Positions 54,901 through 62,907 of a DNA stretch of 64,000 nucleotides are shown here, piece by piece. Position numbers and translations under genes: made by a program. The stretch spans positions 62,001-126,000 of the forward strand of contig NZ_JASITE010000012.1 in NCBI RefSeq assembly GCF_030767025.1, in the 5' to 3' direction. How positions within the stretch are numbered: the stretch's first letter is position 1; every line of letters starts with the position of its first letter. Below the pieces are notes generated by a model, which searched no databases, was not told the DNA's origin, and saw only the letters and a program-made list of their open reading frames with translations. This DNA comes from Nocardia sp. CC227C. Lineage in GTDB: Bacteria; Actinomycetota; Actinomycetes; Mycobacteriales; Mycobacteriaceae.

Positions 54901-56142
54901 GCCAATGGTGATGGAACGGTCGTCGGGGCCGAGCTGATAGCCGTTGACCAGCAGATCCTCCACCGGCCCGAGCGCCAACAGATGGACGTGCGCGGTGAGC
55001 GCGCCCATGCGCAGCGGTTCGGCGGCTCCGAGCATATTCACCACGGGACCGAAACCACCTCGCGCGGTGTGATTCTCGCCGCGATCGCGCTGGATGTCCT
55101 CGTAGCGGTAGCGCTGATGCCGCAGCGCCCCCACCAGCCGCGCCCGCACCCGCCCGACCGCCTCCGCCACGGTGGCATCGCGGAAGTCGCCGAGCCGCAG
55201 CGGAACCACATTGGATACCGATCCGGCCGACCGGCGCAGCGCCGCCGTCGACCGTGCCGCCACCGGCAGGGAGAGCAGCACCTCGTCCGAACCGGTCATG
55301 GCGGCCAGATAGCAGGCGAAAGCCGCGATGGTCAGTTCGGGGAAGGTGTATCCGCCCTGCCTGAAGATCGTGAGCCGGTCCGCCGTCATCGGCGGCAGCG
55401 CGGCCGCCACCCGGTGCGGCGGGCGCGGCCGGGCGGCCGGGCGGCCCGCCAGCCGCACCGGTTCGGCCAGGCCCGCCACCTGTTCCGACCAGTACTCGCG
55501 GTCGGCGCGGGCGCGGGGCGAGGCGGCGTAGGCGCGCTCCTCGTCCAGCAGTTCGGCAATGGTCAAGGGGCCGTGCCGCGAGTTCTCGGGGGCGCGGTCC
55601 GACTCGGCCCCCTCGGCGGCGTACAGCTCGACGGTCCGGCGCAACAGCACCGCCGCGCCGATTCCGTCCAGCACGATGTGATGACTGCGCAGATACAGCA
55701 GATGCGTGTCGGGCCGCACCCGCAGCAGGGTGGCGACGGTCAGCGCATCGGTCAGCAGATTCAGCGGTGCGGTGTGGTCGCGCTCCATCCGCTCCCGGGC
55801 GACGGCGACCGGGTCGGCGCACGCGGTCAGATCCGCACAGCCCATCGGCGCGAAGGCGTCCGGGTCCAGGAACTGCCGGGGGTGACCGTCCATGATCCGG
55901 AACCGCACATGCGGCGACTGCAACTCCCACGCCGCCCGCGCCGCGCACTCCCGCAGCCGCTCGGCCCGCAGCGGGCCGCGCAACTCCAGGTACATGGCGA
56001 CGGTATTGGGCACCTCCGGATACAGCTGCTGGGCCACCCACCAGCGCAGCTGGGCCACCGACAGCGCCAGCTCGGTCGGCACGGCACGGGGTGTCGCCGC
56101 GGCGGATCGTGACAGTTCCACGTCTCCATCGGCTCGCGCCAA
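51964..56142 (-). CDS. Single-module NRPS: C-A-PCP-TE
   Basis: A 1392-residue synthetase. C domain, about 22-450, with active HHIVLDG (154-160). A linker of about 100 residues contains decapeptide repeats. A domain, about 560-1050: YTSGTTGTPKG, NGYGPTETTV, YRTGDLVR, GRADDQLSVRGRRAEPAE and the lysine motif PVTAHGKVDR. By eye the Stachelhaus code reads D-A-L-L-V-G-G-V-M-K, a hydrophobic pocket; the substrate is not assigned. PCP, about 1070-1140: DDFFELGGDSLLG. TE, about 1160-1390: GWSLGGQIAHAV and a late His (DATHAQL). The start is TTG 56142 after GAGGAGG. No MbtH-like gene or second module is nearby, so the C-domain donor must come from elsewhere. Confidence 0.92.
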   Translation of the reverse strand: MARADGDVELSRSAAATPRAVPTELALSVAQLRWWVAQQLYPEVPNTVAMYLELRGPLRAERLRECAARAAWELQSPHVRFRIMDGHPRQFLDPDAFAPMGCADLTACADPVAVARERMERDHTAPLNLLTDALTVATLLRVRPDTHLLYLRSHHIVLDGIGAAVLLRRTVELYAAEGAESDRAPENSRHGPLTIAELLDEERAYAASPRARADREYWSEQVAGLAEPVRLAGRPAARPRPPHRVAAALPPMTADRLTIFRQGGYTFPELTIAAFACYLAAMTGSDEVLLSLPVAARSTAALRRSAGSVSNVVPLRLGDFRDATVAEAVGRVRARLVGALRHQRYRYEDIQRDRGENHTARGGFGPVVNMLGAAEPLRMGALTAHVHLLALGPVEDLLVNGYQLGPDDRSITIGMQGNPELYSAEALTAHHRGFLDYLDRFLADPGRPVRSLDPAPVLPATRPVRADRLLPDLLRAALRADGVDGDGVRGGMRVGNSGNHADGVENGPLGGAGETRGRADRPGKPWCRADDSEKARERAEDSGEARPAVHGPGVGVVASNRSLSIAVQDGGRSWTYRDLDRLSSQWARVLIESGAGPGSFVLVAIPRSAESVLALWSIAKTGAAFVPLDPHDPARRLATVAADCGACLGLTVTSVHAELPSGPTWLALDEPAAHGRVERYSGAPVTDAERIRPLHPGHPAYLIYTSGTTGTPKGVAVTHRGLGPLTDYIVEHYGVGRDSRVLHAHAPSFDAHLLELLAAFAAGARLVIEPPAVVAGAELAALLNSAAITHFLTTPAVLATLTPEQVPHLRVAVVGGEACPADLVRRWAPALRLCNGYGPTETTVMATQSRALAADAPVSIGPPLPGVRALILDRGLRPAPPCGRGELYLGGPGVAHGYLGRPGATAERFVADPFGGGGRVYRTGDLVRAAGDGALEFLGRADDQLSVRGRRAEPAEVAAALTALPEIAQAAVTAHDGPRGIRLIGYIVAARGMRLDHADIVRRLRELLPAALVPAQLVELDELPVTAHGKVDRAALPPPPTPQRPYRTPESESERLVAARFAAITGAERAGLDDDFFELGGDSLLGVALSAELATATGLPVTVRWLYTAPTVRELAARLDDHEGAAATDDALGAVLTLRRGGTRPPLFCVHSAVPLAWCYSGLARQLPDRPVYGLQALTLAGEPRAGATIDELADGYVDEIVRVSPDGPYHLLGWSLGGQIAHAVAVRLRARGADVATLAMLDSVDFPDDMPPPPVPRMRDLLTHLLGDEPEDADELPDLTAEEAAAELATAAASFGTGLTAEQLTRLHRGYVDGVRLSHGYRPGVFDGDLLYFSATRGMTAGLDARMWRPHVTGALVEHPVDATHAQLCNADVVAAIGPLLAAHLDGADSR
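54511..54600 (-). repeat. 30-bp repeats in the NRPS C-A linker
   Basis: Three in-frame 30-bp units encode TRGRADRPGK, PWCRADDSEK and ARERAEDSGE (pattern xxxRA-D/E-D-xxx-K/E). More decayed units flank them at 54481-54510 and 54601-54630. Confidence 0.7.
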
Positions 56143-56361
56143 CGTGCCTCCTCACGCCCCGAGCAGCAGTGTTCGAACCGTTCCGCTGGCAACCTACGGC
56201 ATGGAACGGCCGCGACCGGGGAGGAACCGCCGGGCCGCCCGGTCGAGGAACGGTGTCGGTTGCGCGACGGAACGGTGGAGTCACCGCCCGTCGGCGTGTC
56301 GGCGGGCGCGCCGTACTCGATGCTGACCGCGGAGACGGACCCGACGAAGGGGAGGTGCGCG

Positions 56362-57558
56362 GTGGGATTGCGACGGCGTGAGCTGCTGGTCGGGCTGGCC
56401 GGTGCGAGCGGTTTCGCCCTCGCGGGCTGTGCGCGGCAGCCGGAACCGGCCCCGCCACCGGTGCCCGCCGCCATCCGCTTCGATCCCCCGCCGGATGCCC
56501 GCGACGTCGACGCCCGCACCCCCGCGCGCGTCACGGTCACCGACGGGACCGTGCGCTCGGTGGAATGGATCGACGAGACCGGCCGCCCGCTACCCGGCGC
56601 ACCGGCCCCCGACAACCGCTCCTGGACGAGCACGGAACCGCTCGGCTACGGCCACACCTACACCGTCCGGGCGGTCGCCGACGGCGCCACCGGCACGGTC
56701 ACCGCCACCTCGACCTGCGCCACGGTGGTGCCCGATCGGCTGGTGGATGTCTCGCTGCGGTCCGGCAATCTGGTCGAGCTGTCCGAGAACGACGTCTACG
56801 GCGTCGGTTTCGTCCTCGCCGCCCGGTTCGACGAACCCGTGGACCGCGTGGCCGCCGAACGCCGGCTGCGCATCGTCACCGAACCGGCCGTCACCGGTGC
56901 CTGGTACTGGCTCGACGACCGCAACGCGCACTGGCGGCCCGAGCACTACCACGCGCCCGGCACCCGGATCACCGTCGCCGCCGATCTCTTCGGCGCACCG
57001 CTCGGCGACGGCGCGTACGGTCTGCGCGATCAGCGGGTGTCGGTGCTCATCGGCCCCGCCCACGTCGCCATCGCCGACGACGACACCAAACATATCGAGG
57101 TCTTCGACAACGGCACCCTGGTGCGCACCATGCCGACCTCCATGGGTATGGGCGGCACCGCGGTGGTCGACGGCACGGCGCTGTCCTTCTGGACCCGCCC
57201 CGGCACCTACACCGTGCTGGACCGCCACCATCCGGTGACCATGGACTCCTCCAGCTACGGCCTGCCCGTGAACTCCCGGCTCGGCTACCGCTCCACCATC
57301 GACCACGCGGTCCGGATCAGCCACGACGGCATCTTCGTGCACGCCCTCGCCGAAAGCATGTGGGCACAGGGCAATACCAACGTCTCCCACGGCTGCCTGA
57401 ACCTCTCCCCCGCCGACGCCGCCTGGTTCTACGACTTCGTCATCCCCGGCGACGTCGTGGAGGTCCGCAATACCGGCGGCGACCCGCTCGACATCTGGCA
57501 GGGCGGCGACTGGACCATCCCGTGGCCGCAATGGCTGGACGGCGGCGCGAGCGCCTGA
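56362..57558 (+). CDS. L,D-transpeptidase lipoprotein
   Basis: A 398-residue enzyme making 3-3 peptidoglycan cross-links. The N-terminus combines an RRREL twin-arginine stretch with a lipobox (FALAGC), so it is anchored outside the membrane. Two Ig-like domains (about 45-245) precede the YkuD domain (about 250-380), whose catalytic motif is HALAESMWAQGNTNVSHGCL (His, Ser-His-Gly-Cys). The architecture is that of mycobacterial LdtA/LdtB-type proteins. GTG 56362 has GGGGAGG upstream. It is divergent from the NRPS with 219 bp between them. Confidence 0.93.
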   Translation: MGLRRRELLVGLAGASGFALAGCARQPEPAPPPVPAAIRFDPPPDARDVDARTPARVTVTDGTVRSVEWIDETGRPLPGAPAPDNRSWTSTEPLGYGHTYTVRAVADGATGTVTATSTCATVVPDRLVDVSLRSGNLVELSENDVYGVGFVLAARFDEPVDRVAAERRLRIVTEPAVTGAWYWLDDRNAHWRPEHYHAPGTRITVAADLFGAPLGDGAYGLRDQRVSVLIGPAHVAIADDDTKHIEVFDNGTLVRTMPTSMGMGGTAVVDGTALSFWTRPGTYTVLDRHHPVTMDSSSYGLPVNSRLGYRSTIDHAVRISHDGIFVHALAESMWAQGNTNVSHGCLNLSPADAAWFYDFVIPGDVVEVRNTGGDPLDIWQGGDWTIPWPQWLDGGASA

Positions 57559-57806
57559 CCGCCACGTCGCCGCCGTCGAACACCACCTCCGCGAAGTCTG
57601 CTCGACAACCGGATCTCACCTCTCGCATGGACCTGCCCCGGCCGCTCCGACCCGCCCGCGGGCCGGATCGCTCATCCGGCGGCGGGCGGGTGTCATCACG
57701 GTGTTCCACCATGACTCCAAGGGGCTGGGCTCGGGCCAGTGCACCACCGGCACGGCGTCGGGATCGGTTGCGGCCGTGCGGGTTCCGAACGCGGACACGA
57801 CGCCGG

Positions 57807-58229
57807 TCAGGCGTTGATGGCCTGGTGCTCGCGATCGTGGCGAGTGACCTCGATCTTGCGGGGCTTGGCCTGCTCGGCGACCGGGATGGTCAGCCGCAGC
57901 ACGCCGTCGCGGTAGTCGGCCTGGATGCGATCGGTGTCGAGGTTCTCCCCCAGGAACAGCTGGCGGCTGAAGACGCCGCGACCGCGTTCCGCGGCGATCA
58001 TCGAGCGACCCGCGTCCAGTTCCGGACGGGAGGCGCGCACGGTGATCACATTGCGCTCGACATCCAGGTCGAGGGAGTCCGGGTCGATACCGGGCAGATC
58101 GAATTCCACGAAGAACTCGTCGCCGTCACGCCAGGCATCCATCGGCATCACGGCCGGTCGGGCTGATGTGCCGAAAACCTGTTGCGTCAGTCGATCCAGG
58201 TCACGGAAGGGATCGGTACGCATCAGCAT
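57807..58229 (-). CDS. Hsp20 family small heat-shock protein
   Basis: A 140-residue alpha-crystallin-type chaperone. The start MLMRTDPFRDLDRLTQQVFG is typical of Hsp18/Acr-like actinobacterial proteins; the alpha-crystallin domain runs from about 38 to 130 (FFVEFDLPGIDPDSLDLDVE; GVFSRQLFLGENLD; DGVLRLTIPVAEQAKPRKIE). It binds unfolding proteins without ATP. ATG 58229 is chosen, with GGAGGT just upstream. Its upstream region carries a CIRCE element and is shared with an HspR-like gene. Confidence 0.94.
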   Translation of the reverse strand: MLMRTDPFRDLDRLTQQVFGTSARPAVMPMDAWRDGDEFFVEFDLPGIDPDSLDLDVERNVITVRASRPELDAGRSMIAAERGRGVFSRQLFLGENLDTDRIQADYRDGVLRLTIPVAEQAKPRKIEVTRHDREHQAINA

Positions 58230-58283
58230 GGTCGCCACCTCCAACTCACTCCATTCTCGATCGAAGAGTTATCAGATAATCTG

Positions 58284-58295
58284 TGTCATCTGACA
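58284..58295. promoter_or_regulatory. TGTCA-TC-TGACA palindrome in the hsp20/hspR region
   Basis: A perfect 5-2-5 palindrome, nested in a wider inverted repeat TCAGAT-N10-ATCTGA (58272-58293). The half site recalls that of RheA operators (TGTCATC) controlling hsp18 in Streptomyces. It may be a second repressor site. Confidence 0.4.
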
Positions 58296-58305
58296 GAGAT
58301 ATTAT

Positions 58306-58332
58306 TTAGCACTCTAGCCATGAGAGTGCAAG
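58306..58332. promoter_or_regulatory. CIRCE element (HrcA operator)
   Basis: TTAGCACTC-N9-GAGTGCAAG; the left arm is a perfect CIRCE half, and the right arm differs from GAGTGCTAA at the end. It lies 77 bp upstream of the hsp20 start, next to an AT-rich stretch (minus-strand TAATAT) likely to be the -10 box. Confidence 0.7.
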
Positions 58333-58365
58333 ACCGATGGAAAGGTAATCTCAGGGCAGGCGATC

Positions 58366-58701
58366 ATGCGGGAGAACGGGGAGACGAACAGGATGCTGGG
58401 GCGCGAGCAGGGCCACTTTCCGCCGTCGGGACAGGCGGTGTACGCGATCTCGGTGGCCGCCGAACTCTCCGGCGTCGGGGTGCAGACATTGCGCCTGTAC
58501 GAGCAGCACGGACTGATCACCCCCGCGCGCAGCGCCGGAGGCACGCGGCGCTACAGCGGTGACGACCTCGCCCGGCTCGCGCGCATCATCGCCTTGGCCG
58601 GGGAGGGCATCAATCTGGCCGGGATCGGACGCATTCTCGAACTCGAGGACGCCAACTCCGCCCTCGCCGCCGAGCGCGATCGGTTGCGCGACCAGCGGTA
58701 G
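58366..58701 (+). CDS. HspR-like MerR-family repressor
   Basis: A 111-residue MerR-type regulator. The DNA-binding winged helix covers about residues 25-90 (YAISVAAELSGVGVQTLRLY then EQHGLITPARSAGGTRRYS), and GINLAGIGRILELE matches the HspR continuation. It ends with a short coiled coil. HspR proteins repress dnaK/clpB through HAIR elements. No clear HAIR site (CTTGAGT-N7-ACTCAAG) lies in the divergent promoter region; CIRCE does. ATG 58366 is used; ATG 58393 is possible. Confidence 0.85.
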   Translation: MRENGETNRMLGREQGHFPPSGQAVYAISVAAELSGVGVQTLRLYEQHGLITPARSAGGTRRYSGDDLARLARIIALAGEGINLAGIGRILELEDANSALAAERDRLRDQR

Positions 58702-58716
58702 CGGTCGGACTCCGGC

Positions 58717-59685
58717 TCAGTCGTCGGCGTCGAGGTCCACCTCGACCCGGTCACGGTCGGCCCGTTCCAACAGCGGCGCGATATCGAAGACCGCATCGTC
58801 GATTCCGGCGTGCAGATCGCCCAGTTCCGCATAGCGGGCGGGCACCGTGGCCATGGTGAAGTCGCGCGGATCGAGCTCCGGGATCTCCGCCCAGCGGACC
58901 GGGGTGGAGACCGTCGCCGCCGCCACGCCGCGCACCGAGTACGCCGCCGCGATGGTGTGGTCGCGCGCGTTCTGGTTGTAGTCGACGAAAAGCATGGCCG
59001 GATCGCGGTCGCGCCGCCACCACGCGGTGGTCACATCGTCCGGGGCGCGGCGTTCCACCTCTCGCGCGAAGGCGAGGGCGGCCCGGCGCACCTCCTGGAA
59101 TCCGTACCGCGGATCGATGCGCACGTAGACGTGCAGTCCTTTGCCGCCGGAGGTCTTCGGCCAGCCGACGGCACCGAGTTCGTCGAGTATCTCGTGCACG
59201 ACACCGGCCACCCGCCGCACCCGCGACCACGGGCAATCCGGCATGGGGTCCAGGTCGATCCGCCATTCGTCGGGCAGTTCGGTGTCGAAGCGCCGGGAGT
59301 TCCAGGGATGGAACTCCACGGTCGACATCTGCACCGCCCAGATCACGTCGGCAAGCTTCTCGACGCACAGCTCGTCGGCGGTGCGGCCGTAGCGCGGGAA
59401 GGACAGCCGCACGGTGGGAATCCAGTCCGGGGCGCCGCCCGGCAGCCGCTTCTGGTGCACCTTCCCACCGGGCAGACCCTTGGGAAAGCGGTGCAGCATG
59501 CACGGCCGGTCGCGCAGCGCGTTGACGATGCCGTCGCCCACGCTCAGGTAGTACCGCACCAGATCGAGCTTGGTCGCCCCGGTCTCGGGGAAGTACACCC
59601 GATCCGGATTCGATACGCGCACCGTGTGCTCGCCGACCGTCAACTCCACGGCGGACGTCGACTTACTGGCCACCCGTCCGACCAT
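58717..59685 (-). CDS. LigD-type DNA polymerase/primase domain protein
   Basis: A 322-residue stand-alone PolDom (archaeo-eukaryotic primase fold) as in LigD. Recognisable parts are VSNPDRVYFPETGATKLDLV, HRFPKGLPGGKVHQKRLP, the catalytic DLDP (RIDLDPMPDC), KTSGGKGLHVYV, and LFVDYNQNARDHTIAAAYSV. It adds ribo- or deoxynucleotides in non-homologous end joining or repair. No Ku, ligase or nuclease domain adjoins it. ATG 59685 is chosen; a TTG at 59718 would add 11 residues. Confidence 0.92.
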   Translation of the reverse strand: MVGRVASKSTSAVELTVGEHTVRVSNPDRVYFPETGATKLDLVRYYLSVGDGIVNALRDRPCMLHRFPKGLPGGKVHQKRLPGGAPDWIPTVRLSFPRYGRTADELCVEKLADVIWAVQMSTVEFHPWNSRRFDTELPDEWRIDLDPMPDCPWSRVRRVAGVVHEILDELGAVGWPKTSGGKGLHVYVRIDPRYGFQEVRRAALAFAREVERRAPDDVTTAWWRRDRDPAMLFVDYNQNARDHTIAAAYSVRGVAAATVSTPVRWAEIPELDPRDFTMATVPARYAELGDLHAGIDDAVFDIAPLLERADRDRVEVDLDADD

Positions 59686-59728
59686 AACGGGCGAATCGCC
59701 CGGCGCATACGACAACACGGGATCCGGG

Positions 59729-60220
59729 TCAGCGGCGAAAGACCAACCAGCGCATACAGGCGTACAGGTAGAGGCCCTCGCCGAGGCCGCCGACGATGCG
59801 GGCCAGGTGGTATTCCACCCCGAGGGCCGCCAGACCGCTGGTGACGCCGAGGATGAACACCAGGTAGTTCACCGTGACCACCACGACGTAGACGGCCAAC
59901 TGGGGGCCGACGGGAGCGTGCGAGGAGAAGTTGAGCACCCGGTTCAGCAGGAAGCTGGTGGCGAACGCCGTGACGTACCCGAGGGTCACCGAGATCGGCA
60001 GCGGCATGCCCAGTCCACCGTGCAGGGCGGTGATCAGCAGCAGGTCGAGGGTGAAGGTGCAGGCGCTCACCAGCAGGTAGCCGACGAAGGTGGGCGGCAC
60101 CACGCGGGCCAGCCCGAACGGCAGGCGAGCGGCCACGCCCCGGCTCAGCCGGTGGAACCACCGCACCGCGGGTGAGTCCGCGGGCCGCGCGGCCGTCGTC
60201 TCGATCCACACCCACCTCAC
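59729..60220 (-). CDS. GtrA-family membrane protein
   Basis: A 163-residue GtrA-type protein with four helices (about residues 42-63, 75-93, 104-123 and 132-152). Family features are FVGYLLVSACTFTLDLLLI, TSFLLNRVLNFSSHAP and the C-terminal YACMRWLVFRR. GtrA proteins flip polyprenyl-phosphate sugars or help cell-wall arabinogalactan synthesis in actinobacteria. It is 69 bp from the P450 gene in the same direction and may be co-transcribed. Confidence 0.85.
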   Translation of the reverse strand: MRWVWIETTAARPADSPAVRWFHRLSRGVAARLPFGLARVVPPTFVGYLLVSACTFTLDLLLITALHGGLGMPLPISVTLGYVTAFATSFLLNRVLNFSSHAPVGPQLAVYVVVVTVNYLVFILGVTSGLAALGVEYHLARIVGGLGEGLYLYACMRWLVFRR

Positions 60221-60289
60221 GGTGTCAGTGGCAGGTGGCGACCGGGTGATCAGGAGGCCAACGGCGGCTGTGCGGTCGGTGTGTCCGCG

Positions 60290-61531
60290 CTACCAGGGCT
60301 CCGGTAGCGGCGGGGACGGCGTGAAGGTGACCGGGAGCGCGGTCAAGGCGCGGTGGAAAGGTCCGGGCCGCCAGGTCAATTCGGCGGTCGGGACCGCCAG
60401 GCTGATGTCCGGGAGGGCATCGAGCAGCTGGTCGATGGCCTCCTGGGCGATCAGATACGCCAGCGAACTGGCGGGACAGGCGTGCGGTCCGGCTCCGAAG
60501 GCCAGATGTGAGCGGTTGCCCGCGAGCTGGCCGGTGCGGATCTCCGGATCGGTATTGCACGCCGCCATGCTGATGACCACCGGCTGATGCGCGGGCAGCC
60601 AGACATTGTCGAGCACGACGGGCTGACGCGGGAAGCTGATGCAGAAGTTGGCCATCGGAGGATCGTCGAACAGCACCTCGTCCAGTGCGTCCCGGGTGGA
60701 CAGGCTGCCGCCCAGCACATCTCCGCCGAATCGGCCGTCGACCAGGATCAGCAGCAGCGCGTTGACGATCAGGTTCTGCTGCGGCTCGATGCCCGCGCCG
60801 TAGAGGGTGGCCAGTTGATGCACCATCTCGATATCGCTGAGGTCGGCGGGATGGTGCAGCAGCCGGGTGGTGATGTCGTGGCCGGGTTGCGCCCGCTTCT
60901 GCTGGGCCAATCGCGACAGCGCGTCCACGAGCAGGCTGTTGCCGCGCTCCGCGCCGACGCCCTCGAAGATGGCGCGCAACCCCTCGGCCGCCTGCGCGGC
61001 GATATCGACCGGACAGCCGAGCAGATGATTGAGCACATCGAATGCCAGCGGAAAGGCGTAGTCGCGCACCAGATCCGCCGCCCCCGTCACGCAGATCTCA
61101 TTGATGAGCGGTACCGCGATCTGCTCCACGATGCCCGGCAGCGCGAACTGGTCGATACCGGCCAGACCGGCGGTATTGGCCTGCCGGTAGCGCGCGTGCG
61201 CGGTTCCGGCATTGCGCAGGGCATTGGGCCGCCACTGCATCATGGGCAGAACCGGACAGTCGGCGGGCACATTCTCCTGCCATACCCGCGGATCCGCCGG
61301 AAAACGGTCCGGATCATTGAAGATTCGCACCGCCGTGCGATATCCGAGCACCAGGGTGGCGGGTATGCCCGGGGCCAATTCCACGGGTGCCATCGCCCCG
61401 AACTGCTGCCGCATCTCGCGGTAGGCCCGATGCGGGTCCGCGGCGAATTCCGGAGCGTACAGCGGTACGCGCGGGCCGACCACCTCGAACGGCGCGGTAT
61501 GCGACGGATGGACGGGCAGCGAATCTGACAT
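60290..61531 (-). CDS. CYP157-like cytochrome P450 lacking the ExxR arginine
   Basis: A 413-residue P450 with a normal haem loop (LAFGAGPHACPASSLAYLIA, Cys near residue 347). The K-helix, normally ExxR, reads ALDEVLFDDPP, with Phe in place of Arg. The I-helix reads LYGAGIEPQQNLIV and lacks the usual acid-Thr pair. CYP157 enzymes of Streptomyces are known to lack the ExxR motif, and DEVL(W/F)xDPPxxNF is, from memory, their pattern. Those often sit in conservons; no conservon genes are seen here. ATG 61531 is the start. Confidence 0.85.
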   Translation of the reverse strand: MSDSLPVHPSHTAPFEVVGPRVPLYAPEFAADPHRAYREMRQQFGAMAPVELAPGIPATLVLGYRTAVRIFNDPDRFPADPRVWQENVPADCPVLPMMQWRPNALRNAGTAHARYRQANTAGLAGIDQFALPGIVEQIAVPLINEICVTGAADLVRDYAFPLAFDVLNHLLGCPVDIAAQAAEGLRAIFEGVGAERGNSLLVDALSRLAQQKRAQPGHDITTRLLHHPADLSDIEMVHQLATLYGAGIEPQQNLIVNALLLILVDGRFGGDVLGGSLSTRDALDEVLFDDPPMANFCISFPRQPVVLDNVWLPAHQPVVISMAACNTDPEIRTGQLAGNRSHLAFGAGPHACPASSLAYLIAQEAIDQLLDALPDISLAVPTAELTWRPGPFHRALTALPVTFTPSPPLPEPW

Positions 61532-61715
61532 CGACAAGTGACTCCCTGTGGCGCACGACACCTCACCGCTGCCGAACACCGCATATCCCGGACGCGGACC
61601 GGGGGCCACCCTACCGACGCGGTCGGCCGAATGTGCCGAAATCGCCGAGGATTTCTCGTGCAAGCCCCCTAGGCGAAAATCCAGTCTTTGCGCCGTATAG
61701 TGATAGTTTCTGGCT

Positions 61716-62273
61716 ATGGTCCGAACGGACCTGATACCTATTGCGCATTACAGGGAGAAGCCGGTGTGCAGGGCCGCGGAGGTTGCCGCACGGATGTGCG
61801 GAGTAATTCTCGGACTCGTCGTCTGCGTGTTCGGCGTGGGCTTCGGAGTGGGCACGGCCCACGCGGAGAGCGCACCCGGCCCGGTACTGATCGGAGATAC
61901 CGCGTATTTCGCCATGGGCGGGTGGAACTGTTCGATCCGCTCGACCGGCGCCGTGGGCTGTGACCTGGTGGTTCCGGCCGCCTCGATGAACGTGCTCTTC
62001 GCCGGTACGCAGATTCCGCTGCCGCATGTGCCCGCCATCGTCATCGATTCCGCCATGTGGCCCGCGCATCCGCAATGGAACTCCAACGGCAGCCATACGC
62101 TGCCCGGTGGGAATCCGCCGCTGCCGCGACTCGCGGCGGTGAACTTTCACGACCCGAGGATGTCGGTCACCCACGCCGGGGCGACCTGCCAAATCACTTT
62201 CACGGGTGCGGCCGTGTGCACCTCGATGGGACATGGATTCAGTCAATGGGGACCGGTGCCGCATGGCTACTGA
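61716..62273 (+). CDS. Secreted hypothetical protein
   Basis: A 185-residue exported protein. After a hydrophilic leader (MVRTDLIPIAHYREKPVCRA) comes a hydrophobic segment (MCGVILGLVVCVFGVGFGVG) and a cleavage site near AHA-ES. The mature part has paired cysteines (NCSIRSTGAVGC; TCQITFTGAAVC) and a small beta-rich look. Proteins of this type are common in Nocardia and Mycobacterium; function unknown. A shorter start at GTG/ATG nearer the signal core is possible. Confidence 0.65.
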   Translation: MVRTDLIPIAHYREKPVCRAAEVAARMCGVILGLVVCVFGVGFGVGTAHAESAPGPVLIGDTAYFAMGGWNCSIRSTGAVGCDLVVPAASMNVLFAGTQIPLPHVPAIVIDSAMWPAHPQWNSNGSHTLPGGNPPLPRLAAVNFHDPRMSVTHAGATCQITFTGAAVCTSMGHGFSQWGPVPHGY

Positions 62274-62292
62274 CCCCCATGACCGCTACCGC

Positions 62293-62907
62293 CTACCGGT
62301 ACCAGACGCCGGAATCCCAAGGGCCGTAATTCCATACATTGAAATCGTAACGGCTGTGCGCGCCGCCGAAGAAGTAGCCCCACCAGCCCGCGGACGTATC
62401 GCAGATCTGGTCGTCGCGATTGCACACCGTCAGCACCGGAAAGCCGCCGAACCAATCGTCGACACCGGCGAGCGGATATCCGACGATGCCACTCCCGGGA
62501 GTGGACGACAATCCGCCCCACCCGGGGCCGGGAGCCCGTTTCGGATCGGACAGCAGAATGGCATTGGCATTGCCGACATCCTGATGCGCGGTGACCCAGG
62601 CGTGCAGGATGCCCGCGCCCTCGCTGTGTCCGATGAGCCGGATGTGGTCACCCGGGCACTGATTGCGGTGCGACCAGAACAGCCGGTCGAGTTCGTTCAA
62701 CCCCGACATCGGGTCGAGCGAGTTGTAACCGACGGGCTGATTCACGAATGGGACGAACACCGACGATGTGTTGTCCCCGAGGCCGCCGATTCCGATGGCC
62801 CAGTCGCCGCCGCAGGGGTCGGCGTGCGCGGTCGGGCTCATCGGATGCGCGATGGAAAGGAAAAATGCCAGCAGTAATGCGGCGAAGAGCGCCGTTGCTC
62901 TACGCAT
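62293..62907 (-). CDS. Secreted cutinase/PE-PPE-type alpha/beta hydrolase
   Basis: A 204-residue serine hydrolase with a signal peptide (ATALFAALLLAFFLSIAHP, cleavage near AHA-DP). The nucleophile elbow is IGHSEGAGILHAW (about residue 93), the likely catalytic Asp follows in VCNRDDQICDTS (about 168), and the His is in FGGAHSRYD. It resembles the PE-PPE/cutinase-like hydrolases of mycobacteria and probably acts on lipids or esters outside the cell. It converges on the gene ending at 62273. Confidence 0.82.
   Translation of the reverse strand: MRRATALFAALLLAFFLSIAHPMSPTAHADPCGGDWAIGIGGLGDNTSSVFVPFVNQPVGYNSLDPMSGLNELDRLFWSHRNQCPGDHIRLIGHSEGAGILHAWVTAHQDVGNANAILLSDPKRAPGPGWGGLSSTPGSGIVGYPLAGVDDWFGGFPVLTVCNRDDQICDTSAGWWGYFFGGAHSRYDFNVWNYGPWDSGVWYR

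Noticed and set aside
52348..56112. 1254-residue plus-strand frame opposite the NRPS
   Set aside because: It is an antisense shadow with Gln/Arg/His-rich sequence and no domain; the minus strand carries all NRPS motifs.
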